Shown here: positions 26,954 to 35,615 of the stretch, one piece after another
Layout of the letters: every line of letters starts with the position of its first letter
Numbering within the stretch: position 1 is the first letter of the stretch
Assembly (NCBI RefSeq): GCF_024199945.1
Contig: NZ_JANADP010000001.1
Coordinates: 4,092,001-4,156,000 of the forward strand
Source of the DNA: Bradyrhizobium sp. CCGUVB4N
GTDB lineage: Bacteria; Pseudomonadota; Alphaproteobacteria; Rhizobiales; Xanthobacteraceae
Length of the DNA stretch: 64,000 nt
Direction of reading: 5' to 3'
Made by a program: the position numbers and the translations under genes
Notes under the pieces: model-generated
Database searches by the model: none
What the model was told of the DNA's origin: nothing
What the model saw: the letters and a program-made list of their open reading frames with translations, nothing else

Positions 26954-29900
26954 TTAGTGCGCCGACGCCCGCACGCGTGCGATCGTCTCGCGGACGCCGG
27001 TCCAGGCCGGCTTGTCCGGCGCAAACTGCCCACGCAGGAAGCCGACGAGCGCCTCGACCTGCGCGTCGCTCATGCTATTCCCGAAGGCGGGCATGTAGCC
27101 GAGATCGCTGGAGGCGGGCTCGGCGATGCCGTGCAGAATCACCTGCACGAGATTGTCCGGCGTCGTGCCGTGCAGATTGCTGTTGAGCGCGAGCGAGGGA
27201 CGGCTGCCGAACAGCGGCAGGCCGCCGACCTCGTGGCAGACCGCGCAGGCGCCCTGATAGAGCCGCGCGCCGGTCGAGGACGCGACGGTGACTTGCGTTG
27301 TGCTCTCGAGCTTCGCCGCAAGCGCGGGCGCGTCCGCCTTAGTGTCGTTGAACGAGCCGAGATAGACCGCCATCGCGCGGATGTCGGGATCGGGCAGCGC
27401 TTTGAGATCCCTGACGATCGGCGCCATCGGGCCGGCAGCGACGCCGTGATAACGCGAATGTCCGGTACGCAAATAGGCGAACAGCTCGTCCTCGCTCCAG
27501 GGGATTGGAGCCTGCGATAGCGACGTCAGCGGCGGCGCCTCCCAGCCCTCGGCAAAGCCGCCGGCGAGATAGGCCCGGCGCTGCTCGGCGCCAAGCGCAT
27601 TGCGCGGCGAATGGCAGGCGCTGCAATGGCCGAGGCTCTCGACCAGATAGGCGCCGCGATTCCAGGCCTCCGACTTGGCGGGGTCGGGCTTGAACGCCCT
27701 GGTCTGGTGGAACAGCGCATTCCAGCCCGCGAGCAGTGGACGCAGGTTGAACGGGAAGGTGAGCGTGTTCGCAGGGGCCGTTGCGCGCACCGAGGGCTGC
27801 GCCATCAGATAGGCGTAGAGCGCCTGCATGTCGGCATCATCAGTCTTCGAAAAGTGCGTGTACGGGAAGGCGGGATAGAGCTGTCGCCCGTCGCGATGCA
27901 GCCCCTCGCGCATCGCGCGCTCGAAGGCGGGATAGGACCAGGCGCCGATGCCGGTCTCGACGTCGGGCGTGATGTTGGTGCTGTAGATGGTGCCGAACGG
28001 CGTCGGAAGCGCGCGGCCGCCGGCGTTGAGCACGCCGCCGAGGCTGGTGTGGCATTCCGCGCAATTGCCGAGCGCTGCGAGCTGCTGACCGCGGGCGATC
28101 GTCGCGGCGGAATAGACCGATGCATCGGGCCGCGCGATCGGCGCGATGGCCCGCCCTGGCAGCAGCGCCGTGCCGATGCCGATCGCGGCGGTGCAGACGG
28201 CCGCGATCGTCGCGAAAATTCCGGCGCGCTTGGCGAAGGGATTCTCCCAGATGCGCGACGGTTTTGGCGCCGTGGTGGGCCCGGGCAGGGCCTGAGGTGT
28301 GGGCGAAGCCTCACCGTGCAACCCCTTCAGGATGCGCTCCGGCGTGAACGGCGGCTCGCGAAAGCGCACGCCGGTGGCATCGAAGATCGCGTTCGCGATC
28401 GCCGCCGCGCTCGGCACCGAGGCGGACTCGCCGACGCCGAGCGGTGGCTGGTCCTGTCGCGGCAACATCAGCACATCGATCTTTGGCACGTCGGGGAAGG
28501 GGATGATCGGATAGGCGCCCCATTCCCGCGCCGCCACTGCGCCGCGCTCGAACGAGACCTCCTCCATCAGCGCGCGGCTGGTGGACTGGATGACGTTGCC
28601 GTGGATCTGGTGGCGCACACCGTCCGGATTGATCATCAGGCCGGAATCCTGTCCCGCGACGACGCGGGTGACGCTGACGTCGCCGGTGGACTTGTTCACC
28701 GCGACGTCGGCGACCCAGGCCGACCACGCCGCGCCATAGCCGGGAAACTTGCTGTGGACATAGAGCGCATAGGCAAAGCCGCGGCCGTGGACGATATCGC
28801 CGTCCTTCTCCTCGCGCACCGGACGCGGCGTCCAGCCGGCGCGTTCGGCCACCGCGTTGACGAGATCGACGGCGCGCTGGTCCTTCAGGTAACGCAGCCG
28901 ATATTCGATGGGATCGACGCCGGCCTCGGTCGCTGCCTCGTCGATATAGGATTCATGCGCAAAGGTGTTCGGCAGCGCCGAGACGCCGCGAAACCAGGAC
29001 GCGCGCACGATCGGCGCCATGTCGTGGGCGACGACGCGCATGTGGTCGTAGTCGTAAGGCGGGATCGCGGTGCGATCGCCCATCTGGAGCACGGTGGGCT
29101 CGGATGGAATTCGTCCCGTCAGCAGCAGCGCGAGCGTTGGTGCCGCGTTCGAGGGATAGCGCGTGGCGAGATCGTAGCCGGCAATGCCGCCTTGAGCGTC
29201 GAGGCCGCCATTGACATCGATGAGCTGCGCGGTGCCCTTGGGCTCCCAGGCGTGCTCCTGCTCGCGCGTCAGCTGCACGCGCACGGGGCGGCCGACGGCA
29301 CGCGACAGCAGCAGCGCGTCGGCGGTGACGTCGTCGGCGCAGTTGCGGCCATAGCAGCCGGCGGCCTCGAGCCGGATCACCTCGACCTCGCTCTCGGGAC
29401 GTTCGATCAGCAGCGCGAGATCGGCGCGCAGCACGTGCGGGTTCTGTGTGCCCGACCAGACCCGGACGTTGCCGTCCTGGAAGTCGGCGACCGCGCAGGA
29501 CGGACCGATCGAGGCGTGCATCTGATACGGCCAGACGTAAGTGCGCGGCATCGGCTTGGCAGCGCCGGCGATCGCCGCATCGACGTCGCCCTTGTCGATC
29601 AGCGTGCGCGGCGTCGACGGATGGGCGCGCAGCGCGGTCTCGACATCGGCGAGATCGGCGAGCTCAGGCGTCGGCTTCCAGCTCACCGCGAGCCGCTCGG
29701 CCGCGCGAATCGCGTTCTCCTCGCGCTCGGCGACGACGCCGACGAAATCGCCGATCCGCACGACGGCGACGAGACCGGGGATATCGCGCACCGAGGACTC
29801 GTCGACCGCGATCAGGCTGGTGCCGACGAAGGGGCCGGCATCGACGCCGGAATAGGGCGGCCGCACCACGCGGCCGTGCAGCATGCCGGGCAGGCGAATG

Positions 29901-30472
29901 TCGTGGACGAAGGTGAGCTCACCCGTGGCCTTGGCGGGAAGATCGACGCGCGGCATCGATCGGCCGACGATGGCGTAATCGCCGACGGCCTTGACCTGCA
30001 CATCATCGTCAAGCTCGAGGCGAAGGGTCTCGCCGCCGATCAGTTCGCCATAGCTGACGCTGCGATTGTGGCCGCGGACGAGGCCGTCCTCGATCGCGAG
30101 CTCTTCGGCCGGCAGCTCCAGCCGTTCGGCCGCGCGTGCGATCAGGAAGTGCCGTGCTTGTGCTGCGGCCTTGCGCAAGGGAACGGCCGTGATCTGGATG
30201 GTCTCGCTCGCAATCGTCGCGCCCTGGTTCGGCACCACTGCGGTGTCGCCGAGCACCACGACGACGCGCGCAAAGGAGACGTCGAGCTCTTCGGCGACGA
30301 TCTGGCCGAGTGCGGTGCGGATTCCGGTGCCGAGATCGACATGGCCGTTATAGGCCGTGACCGATCCATCGGCGGTGATGCGGACGAAGGTTTCGGATGT
30401 GACCTCGTCCACCGTGCGGACGACGACGAGCGAGCCGCGCTCAGCTCCGTTCGGATGCGGGGAGGACATCAA
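26954..30472 (-). CDS. nicB: Nicotinate hydroxylase large subunit: molybdopterin domain fused to tri-haem cytochrome c (NicB-like)
   Basis: 1172 residues. Residues 1 to about 740 are a xanthine-dehydrogenase-type molybdopterin subunit (YNGHVDLGTGIRTALGQIVAEEL, LEAAGCYGRNCADDVTADA, GVGESASVPSAAAIANAIFD). A hydrophobic anchor follows near 765 (AGIFATIAAVCTAAIGIGTALL), then a cytochrome c part with three haem motifs: CAECH 804-808, CSACH 950-954, CAVCH 1076-1080. This fusion is the layout of Pseudomonas NicB, which hydroxylates nicotinate to 6-hydroxynicotinate and passes electrons to the respiratory chain. The reductase and enamidase nearby support the substrate. The start overlaps the nicA-like stop by four bases. 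Other N-heterocycles, for example isoquinoline, remain possible. Confidence 0.85.
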   Translation of the reverse strand: MMSSPHPNGAERGSLVVVRTVDEVTSETFVRITADGSVTAYNGHVDLGTGIRTALGQIVAEELDVSFARVVVVLGDTAVVPNQGATIASETIQITAVPLRKAAAQARHFLIARAAERLELPAEELAIEDGLVRGHNRSVSYGELIGGETLRLELDDDVQVKAVGDYAIVGRSMPRVDLPAKATGELTFVHDIRLPGMLHGRVVRPPYSGVDAGPFVGTSLIAVDESSVRDIPGLVAVVRIGDFVGVVAEREENAIRAAERLAVSWKPTPELADLADVETALRAHPSTPRTLIDKGDVDAAIAGAAKPMPRTYVWPYQMHASIGPSCAVADFQDGNVRVWSGTQNPHVLRADLALLIERPESEVEVIRLEAAGCYGRNCADDVTADALLLSRAVGRPVRVQLTREQEHAWEPKGTAQLIDVNGGLDAQGGIAGYDLATRYPSNAAPTLALLLTGRIPSEPTVLQMGDRTAIPPYDYDHMRVVAHDMAPIVRASWFRGVSALPNTFAHESYIDEAATEAGVDPIEYRLRYLKDQRAVDLVNAVAERAGWTPRPVREEKDGDIVHGRGFAYALYVHSKFPGYGAAWSAWVADVAVNKSTGDVSVTRVVAGQDSGLMINPDGVRHQIHGNVIQSTSRALMEEVSFERGAVAAREWGAYPIIPFPDVPKIDVLMLPRQDQPPLGVGESASVPSAAAIANAIFDATGVRFREPPFTPERILKGLHGEASPTPQALPGPTTAPKPSRIWENPFAKRAGIFATIAAVCTAAIGIGTALLPGRAIAPIARPDASVYSAATIARGQQLAALGNCAECHTSLGGVLNAGGRALPTPFGTIYSTNITPDVETGIGAWSYPAFERAMREGLHRDGRQLYPAFPYTHFSKTDDADMQALYAYLMAQPSVRATAPANTLTFPFNLRPLLAGWNALFHQTRAFKPDPAKSEAWNRGAYLVESLGHCSACHSPRNALGAEQRRAYLAGGFAEGWEAPPLTSLSQAPIPWSEDELFAYLRTGHSRYHGVAAGPMAPIVRDLKALPDPDIRAMAVYLGSFNDTKADAPALAAKLESTTQVTVASSTGARLYQGACAVCHEVGGLPLFGSRPSLALNSNLHGTTPDNLVQVILHGIAEPASSDLGYMPAFGNSMSDAQVEALVGFLRGQFAPDKPAWTGVRETIARVRASAH

Positions 30473-30951
30473 TCACGGGCCTCGGCGAGCTGGCCCGATG
30501 CGCGCATCACGGCGCGCAGGATTTCGACATGGGTGCCGCAGCGGCAGAGATTGTAGCGCAGCGCGGCGAGCGCTTCCTGCTCGGTCGGCTGCGGGTTGAT
30601 CGCAAGCAGCGCCTTGGTGGTCATGATCATGCCGTTGAGGCAGTAGCCGCATTGCGCGGCCTGCTCGGCGATGAAGGCCTGCTGCACGACATCAGGCTTG
30701 TCGCGCGTGCCGAGTCCTTCGAGCGTCACGATGTCGCGTCCGGCGCAGCCGCTGATCGGAATCACGCAAGAGCGCGCGGCCGTGCCGTCGATCAGGACAG
30801 TACAGGTGCCGCATTCACCCAGGCCGCAACCGTATTTCGGGCCGTTGAGTCCGAGATCATTGCGCAGCACATAGAGCAGCGGCGTCTGGCGCTCCGCCGC
30901 GACGTCGTGGATCCTGCCGTTCACGGTGAGGCGGATCGGTGCCTGCGTCAT
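30469..30951 (-). CDS. nicA: [2Fe-2S] subunit of the molybdenum hydroxylase (NicA-like)
   Basis: 160 residues. The plant-type cluster is formed by Cys42, Cys47, Cys50 and Cys62 (KYGCGLGECGTCTVL..RSC). The second cluster comes from QCGYCLNGM and NLCRCGTH in the helical domain. It relays electrons from the molybdenum site to the haems of the large subunit. ATG 30951 is preferred over an upstream in-frame start at 30978, since MTQAPIRLTVNG is the normal beginning of this family. The divergent 6-hydroxynicotinate reductase gene starts 242 bases away, with two palindromes between. Confidence 0.9.
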   Translation of the reverse strand: MTQAPIRLTVNGRIHDVAAERQTPLLYVLRNDLGLNGPKYGCGLGECGTCTVLIDGTAARSCVIPISGCAGRDIVTLEGLGTRDKPDVVQQAFIAEQAAQCGYCLNGMIMTTKALLAINPQPTEQEALAALRYNLCRCGTHVEILRAVMRASGQLAEARD

Positions 30952-31016
30952 CCTCGTTCCCAAACCCTGCGATCGCAAAAATTCCAGATCGCTTGAAATC
31001 TACGTCGCGACGATAC

Positions 31017-31032
31017 CGTTTGTACACAAACG
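31017..31032. promoter_or_regulatory. Palindrome in front of nicAB
   Basis: CGTTTGT-AC-ACAAACG is a perfect inverted repeat. Its half CGTTTGTACAC occurs again, on the opposite strand, at 40932-40942 between the enamidase and ferredoxin reductase genes. It lies about 65 bases upstream of the nicA start. It is probably the operator for a regulator of this pathway. Confidence 0.55.
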
Positions 31033-31166
31033 TGCAAGCGGCCATGCCGCAGTGCAGCGCAACTGCCCGCTTTGTGGACAAAGCCGGGAGGCAAATGAGG
31101 TTTTATTCGGCAGGCGCGGCTTTTCGCGCGCGGCGCCGCTTGACAGCTATCAGGACCGCGCGCAAC

Positions 31167-31186
31167 ATCGTTCGTATACGAATGAT
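31167..31186. promoter_or_regulatory. Palindrome with GTATAC core in front of the reductase gene
   Basis: ATCGTTCGTATACGAATGAT is a 20-bp palindrome with one mismatched pair, ending eight bases before the proposed start at 31194. The stretch GTATACGAATGAT recurs exactly at 40918-40930, upstream of the enamidase. A MarR or GntR dimer would fit this shape. Confidence 0.6.
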
Positions 31187-31193
31187 AACCGCA

Positions 31194-32669
31194 ATGTCTG
31201 CTGGCTTCGACATGGTGATGGAAACAACGAGCGCTGCCGTCGACAAGATCCGCTGCGATGCCTGTCCGGTGATGTGCTACATCAAGCCGGGCGCGGCGGG
31301 CGCCTGCGACCGCTATGCCAACCACGACGGCAAGCTTGTCCGCGTCGATCCGCACATCATTCTCGAACGCACGGTGTCGCAGGGCGGCAAGCTGGTGCCG
31401 TTCAGCCGCACCGAAGACTGGGACGGCAAGCTCGTCCATGAGCCCTCGACCTTCGTGACCGCGATCGGCGCGGGCACCACCTATCCCGACTACAAGCCGG
31501 CGCCGTTCATCGTCTCCTCCGAGGTCGACGGCGTCGACATGGTGACCGTCGTCACCGAAGGCATCTTCTCCTATTGCGGCATCAAGGTGAAGATCGACAC
31601 CGACCGCTATCTCGGCCCGGAGACCGCGACCGTGCGGGCGCAGGGCGAGGCGGTCGGCCATGTCACCACCAGCGAATACGGCTCGCAGATGCTGTCGCTC
31701 GGCGGCGTCCATCATCTGACCGGCGGCTCCAAGAAGGAGGGCCGCGTCACCTGCGACACGCTGATGGATCTCGCCAATTGCAAGGCGGTGGAGCTCACCA
31801 TCGACGGCGGCGCCAGCGTGGTGGTGCAGGCCGGCCAGCCGCCGATCGTCAACGGCGTCAAAGAAGAGCGCATGCGCGTCGGCTGCGGCTCGGCGACCAT
31901 CGGCATGTTCGCCAAGCAATGGCACGGCAAGGTCGACGAAGTCGTGGTGGTCGACGACCATATCACCGGTGTGCTCAGCGAGCATCAGGCCGGCAAGCTG
32001 CTCGACATCGCCGACACCGGCATCAAGATGAAGGGGCGGCGCTCGACGCCCGGCCGCTATTTCCAGGTTGCCGATCCCGGCACGGGCTGGGGCGGCACCA
32101 ACATCTCCGATCCGCTGGCGATCCTCGGGCCGTTCGACGCCAAGGAGGCCAAGCCCGGCCTCTCGATGCTGATGGTGTCCACGACCGGCGAGCACTCCTC
32201 CTACTATGTGCTCGACGAAGCCTTGAAGCCGGTCGAGACGGAGATGCCGGCCGACCTGAAATTCTCGGTCGAGCGCATTCAGGAAAATTGCGAGCCGGCG
32301 CTGTGCACCGTGCTGTTCATGGCCGGTGCCGGCGGTTCGTTGCGCGCCGGCGTCACCGACAATCCGGTGCGGTTGACGCGCTCGGTGAAGGACGCGCTGA
32401 CGCGCGTCACCAGCGGCGGCGCCCCGGTCTATGTCTGGCCCGGCGGCGGCATCACGTACATGGTCGACGTGACCCAGATGCCTGCAGGCGCATTCGGTTA
32501 TGTGCCGACGCCGGCGCTGGTTGCGCCGATCGAATTCACGATGAAATTGACCGACTATGCCGCGCTCGGCGGCCATATGGATTACGTGAAGCCACTGTCG
32601 GAGGTGAGGGACGGCGATGATGTCCGTCAGTTGCCCTGGCAGAACCCGATTCCGGGACGGCGGGCATGA
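31194..32669 (+). CDS. hnr: 6-hydroxynicotinate reductase
   Basis: 491 residues. I recognise it as the 6-hydroxynicotinate reductase family, which reduces 6-hydroxynicotinate to 1,4,5,6-tetrahydro-6-oxonicotinate with reduced ferredoxin. An N-terminal Fe-S motif is seen as Cys21, Cys24, Cys28 and Cys38 (CDACPVMC..GACDRY). The body has GVHHLTGGSKKEGRVTC, MRVGCGSATIGMFAKQWHG, GRYFQVADPGTGWGGTNISD and YVWPGGGITYMVDVTQMP. The Eubacterium enzyme has a covalently bound flavin and several Fe-S clusters; this protein shows only one obvious Cys cluster, so the others are missing or on partners. Starts at 31194 and 31212 are both possible. It overlaps the UPF0280 gene by four bases. Confidence 0.8.
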   Translation: MSAGFDMVMETTSAAVDKIRCDACPVMCYIKPGAAGACDRYANHDGKLVRVDPHIILERTVSQGGKLVPFSRTEDWDGKLVHEPSTFVTAIGAGTTYPDYKPAPFIVSSEVDGVDMVTVVTEGIFSYCGIKVKIDTDRYLGPETATVRAQGEAVGHVTTSEYGSQMLSLGGVHHLTGGSKKEGRVTCDTLMDLANCKAVELTIDGGASVVVQAGQPPIVNGVKEERMRVGCGSATIGMFAKQWHGKVDEVVVVDDHITGVLSEHQAGKLLDIADTGIKMKGRRSTPGRYFQVADPGTGWGGTNISDPLAILGPFDAKEAKPGLSMLMVSTTGEHSSYYVLDEALKPVETEMPADLKFSVERIQENCEPALCTVLFMAGAGGSLRAGVTDNPVRLTRSVKDALTRVTSGGAPVYVWPGGGITYMVDVTQMPAGAFGYVPTPALVAPIEFTMKLTDYAALGGHMDYVKPLSEVRDGDDVRQLPWQNPIPGRRA

Positions 32670-33562
32670 CACGGCTCCCGCAAATCGCATTGCTGTCTGA
32701 TGGCCGGCGGCTGCATTTGCAGGATGGACCGATTGATCTGATCGTCGAGGCGAGGGGGCGCGAGCACGAGGTGCGCGCGGCTTACGAGGCTGGAGTGCGC
32801 CGCTTCACCGGTCTGCTCGACGAGCTCTGTGTGGAACTGCCGGAGCTACGGACGGCTGCCGAGAGGCAGACGTCGCTGAAGGGCGTGGTCGCGCGTCGCA
32901 TGCACGCCGCTGTCGCGCCTTATGCCGCCGATGGCTTCATCACGCCGATGGCCGCGGTGGCGGGCAGCGTGGCCGAAGAGATTCTCGGCGCGATGCTGGA
33001 CGCTGCGTCGCTCGACCGGGTCTACGTCAACAATGGCGGCGACATCGCGCTGCATCTCGGCGAAGGCGAGCATTTTTCCGTGGGGCTGATGGACCGGCCC
33101 GACCGCGACGGCGTGATGCGCGCCATGAGGGTCGATGCGGATGATCCGGTGCGCGGCATCGCGACCAGCGGGCGGCATGGCCGCAGCTTCTCACTCGGCA
33201 TCGCCGATGCCGTGACCGTGCTGGCGGCGACGGCCTCGCAGGCCGATGCAGCCGCGACTGTGATCGCCAACGCCGTCGATCTGCCCGGGCATCCCGCCAT
33301 CATCCGACAACCCGCAAACGAGCTTCAACCCGACAGCGATCTCGGTGCGCGTCTCGTCACCCGCGATGTCGGTGAATTGTCGCAAGAAGAGATCGCCAAG
33401 GCGCTCGAATCTGGCGCGGAATGTGCACGGCAATTATTCGATCGCGGACTGATCGAGGGGGCCGTGCTGCGGCTTTGTGGTGATATGCTTGTCATCGGAA
33501 CCAAGGATATAGAAGAGCAACGACCGCGCCCGCTTGTGCTGGAGAACGCAGTCTGTGCCTGA
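32666..33562 (+). CDS. UPF0280 (ApbE-like) protein
   Basis: 298 residues of the UPF0280 group, distantly related to the FAD:protein FMN transferase ApbE. Visible features are MTRLPQIALLSDGRRLHLQD, GFITPMAAVAGSVAEEILGAM, YVNNGGDIALHL, GIATSGRHGRSFSLGIADAV (the ApbE-like T/S-G-x-x-x-x-x-x-G-I-x-D region) and ATASQADAAATVIANAV. The start codon lies inside the end of the reductase gene (ATGA), so both are made from one message. Since the anaerobic 6-hydroxynicotinate reductase is known to carry a covalent flavin, I infer that this protein attaches it. That is untested. Confidence 0.75.
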   Translation: MTRLPQIALLSDGRRLHLQDGPIDLIVEARGREHEVRAAYEAGVRRFTGLLDELCVELPELRTAAERQTSLKGVVARRMHAAVAPYAADGFITPMAAVAGSVAEEILGAMLDAASLDRVYVNNGGDIALHLGEGEHFSVGLMDRPDRDGVMRAMRVDADDPVRGIATSGRHGRSFSLGIADAVTVLAATASQADAAATVIANAVDLPGHPAIIRQPANELQPDSDLGARLVTRDVGELSQEEIAKALESGAECARQLFDRGLIEGAVLRLCGDMLVIGTKDIEEQRPRPLVLENAVCA

Positions 33563-33577
33563 ACAGGGAAGCGAAAC

Positions 33578-34162
33578 ATGAGCGCGATCATCCGCAAGAT
33601 CGTCACCGTCGTCGAAGAGACGCAGATGGAGATGGGCCGCCAGGTCTCGCCGCCGACCCGGCGCGCGGCCGCGATCGCCGTGATCGAAAATCCCTTTGCC
33701 GGAAAATATGTCGAGGACCTTTCGCCGCTGATCGCGATCGGCGAGGAGCTTGGTGATCTCTTGGCGAAGCGCGCGGTCGCCGCACTCGGCATCGATGGTG
33801 CGAAGGCGCAGAGCTACGGCAAGGCCGCGGCCGTCGGCGAGAACGGTGAGCTGGAGCACGCCGCCGCGATCCTTCACCCCAAGATGGGCGCGCCGGTGCG
33901 CAAAGTGCTGAGCAAGGGCGCGGCGCTGATTCCGTCGTCGAAGAAGCGCAGCGGCCCCGGCACGACGCTGGACATTCCGCTCGGCCACAAGGACGCGGCC
34001 TTCGTGCGCAGTCATTTCGACGGCATGGAAGTGCAGATCAACGACGCGCCGCGCGCCAACGAGATCATGGTTGCGGTTGCCGTCACCGACAGCGGTCGTC
34101 CGCTGCCGCGCGTCGGCGGGCTGACGGTCGCGGAGATCAAGGGCGAAGACGGTTTGAAATAG
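33578..34162 (+). CDS. PF06684 (amino acid synthesis) family protein
   Basis: 194 residues. The family pattern shows in IRKIVTVVEETQMEMGRQVSPPTRRAA and VIENPFAGKYVEDLSPLIAIGE. It continues with AQSYGKAAAVGENGELEHAAAILHPKMGAPVR and PSSKKRSGPGTTLDIPLGHKDA. A solved member has a chorismate-mutase-like fold, but no reaction is established as far as I know. Members often sit beside amidase or ring-opening genes. Here it is 15 bases after the UPF0280 gene and 78 before the binding protein, so it is in the operon. A role in handling an unstable enamine or aldehyde intermediate is a guess. Confidence 0.75.
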   Translation: MSAIIRKIVTVVEETQMEMGRQVSPPTRRAAAIAVIENPFAGKYVEDLSPLIAIGEELGDLLAKRAVAALGIDGAKAQSYGKAAAVGENGELEHAAAILHPKMGAPVRKVLSKGAALIPSSKKRSGPGTTLDIPLGHKDAAFVRSHFDGMEVQINDAPRANEIMVAVAVTDSGRPLPRVGGLTVAEIKGEDGLK

Positions 34163-34240
34163 GGGACGGTTCGGAGCGGCGGGCACTGCTTCTCCGGCAT
34201 GATCGCGGTCGAGAGATAAAGTTCAAAACTGGAGGTTGGG

Positions 34241-35443
34241 ATGCGAGCAAGAAACTATTTTGTCGGCGCGGCCTTTGCGCTTCTGGCTGCCGGCATGGGT
34301 CATTCTGCCATGGCAGAGGACATCAAGATCGGCGAGATCAACAGCTACTCGCTGCTGCCGTCCTTCACCGAGCCCTACCGCAAGGGCTGGCAGCTCGCCG
34401 TCGAAGAGATCAACGCGGCCGGCGGCATCAACGGCAAGAAGCTCGTCGTCGTCTCCAAGGACGACGGCGGCAAGCCGGCGGATGCGCAGACCGCGGCCAA
34501 TGAGCTCGTCTCCAGCGAAGGCGTCGCGATGCTGACGGGCACGTTCCTGTCCAACATCGGTCTCGCCGTCTCTGACTTCGCCAACCAGAAGAAGGTGTTC
34601 TTCCTGGCGGCCGAGCCGCTGACGGACGCCGTGACCTGGGCGAAGGGCAACAAGTACACCTTCCGCCTGCGTCCCTCCAACTACATGCAAGCCGCGATGC
34701 TGGTGGAAGCCGCCAGCAAGCTGCCTGCAAAACGCTGGGCGACCATCGCGCCGAACTATGAATACGGCCAGTCGGCCGTCGCGGTGTTCAAGAAGCTGAT
34801 GTCGGAGAAGCGCCCCGACATCCAGTGGGTCGACGAGCAGTGGCCGCCGCAGGGCAAGATCGACGCGGGTCCGGTGGTGCAGGCCGTGGCGCAGGCCAAT
34901 CCGGAAGCCATCCTCAACGTCACCTTCGGTCCCGATCTCGTCAAGCTCGTGCGCGAGGGCAACACCCGCGGTCTGTTCAAGGGACGCGAGGTCGTATCGT
35001 TCCTGACCGGCGAGCCGGAATATCTCGATCCGCTCAAGGACGAGACGCCCGATGGCTGGATCGTCACCGGCTATCCCTGGTACTCGATCAAGACGCCCGA
35101 GCACGACGCGTTCCTGAAGGCTTACCAGGCCAAGTACAACGACTATCCGCGCCTCGGCTCGATCGTCGGCTACCAGACCATCAAGGCGGCTGCCGCCATC
35201 CTGGCCAAGGCCGGCTCGACCGACACCGACAAGATGATCGCAGCCGCTGAAGGCCTGTCGATGCCGTCGCCGTTCGGCGAGATCACCTTCCGCAAGATCG
35301 ACCACCAGTCGACGCTGGGCGCCTTCGTCGGCAAGACCGCGCAGAAGGACGGCAAGGGCGTGATGGTCGACTTCTCCTACAAGAAGGGCTCGGACTATCT
35401 GCCTGGTGATGCCGAAGTCGAGAAGCTGCGGCCGAAGGATTGA
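34241..35443 (+). CDS. Branched-chain-type ABC transporter substrate-binding protein
   Basis: 400 residues of the LivJ/LivK type I fold. There is a signal peptide (FVGAAFALLAAGMG.. cleaved after AMAED), then KIGEINSYSLLPSFTEPYRKGW, VEEINAAGGINGKKLVVVSKD, ATIAPNYEYGQSAVAVFKK and VQAVAQANPEAILNVTFG. ATG 34241 follows a strong GGAGG. It heads the transport part of the operon. Because it is linked to nicotinate genes, the ligand is likely nicotinate, 6-hydroxynicotinate or a related acid rather than an amino acid (inference). A hairpin-rich repeat separates it from the permease gene. Confidence 0.88.
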   Translation: MRARNYFVGAAFALLAAGMGHSAMAEDIKIGEINSYSLLPSFTEPYRKGWQLAVEEINAAGGINGKKLVVVSKDDGGKPADAQTAANELVSSEGVAMLTGTFLSNIGLAVSDFANQKKVFFLAAEPLTDAVTWAKGNKYTFRLRPSNYMQAAMLVEAASKLPAKRWATIAPNYEYGQSAVAVFKKLMSEKRPDIQWVDEQWPPQGKIDAGPVVQAVAQANPEAILNVTFGPDLVKLVREGNTRGLFKGREVVSFLTGEPEYLDPLKDETPDGWIVTGYPWYSIKTPEHDAFLKAYQAKYNDYPRLGSIVGYQTIKAAAAILAKAGSTDTDKMIAAAEGLSMPSPFGEITFRKIDHQSTLGAFVGKTAQKDGKGVMVDFSYKKGSDYLPGDAEVEKLRPKD

Positions 35444-35449
35444 TGCGTC

Positions 35450-35592
35450 TTCACTTCTCCCTCTCCCCGCCCTTCGCGGGGAGAGGGTAGGGGTGAGGGG
35501 CTCTCTCCACGCTCCGCGATGGTGGAGAGAGCCCCTCACCCGGATCGCAAGGGCGATCCGACCTCTCCTCGCAAGAGCGGGGAGAGGTGAAA
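35450..35592. repeat. Hairpin-rich repeat element (family C) inside the transporter operon
   Basis: The outer arms TTCACTTCTCC.. (35450 on) and GGGGAGAGGTGAA (ending 35592) are inverted. Inside are three further stems: CTCTCCCCGC with GCGGGGAGAG (35461-35485), GTGAGGGGCTCTCTCCAC with its exact complement (35493-35539), and GGATCGC with GCGATCC. It lies between the binding-protein gene and the permease gene, so it would appear in the shared transcript. Confidence 0.75.
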
Positions 35593-35615
35593 TTCAGACC
35601 TAACCCGGACCGCCG

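Noticed and set aside
27611..30556. A 981-codon open frame on the plus strand
   Set aside because: It is antisense to the nicB-like gene, whose domains and motifs are unmistakable. High GC produces long antisense frames.
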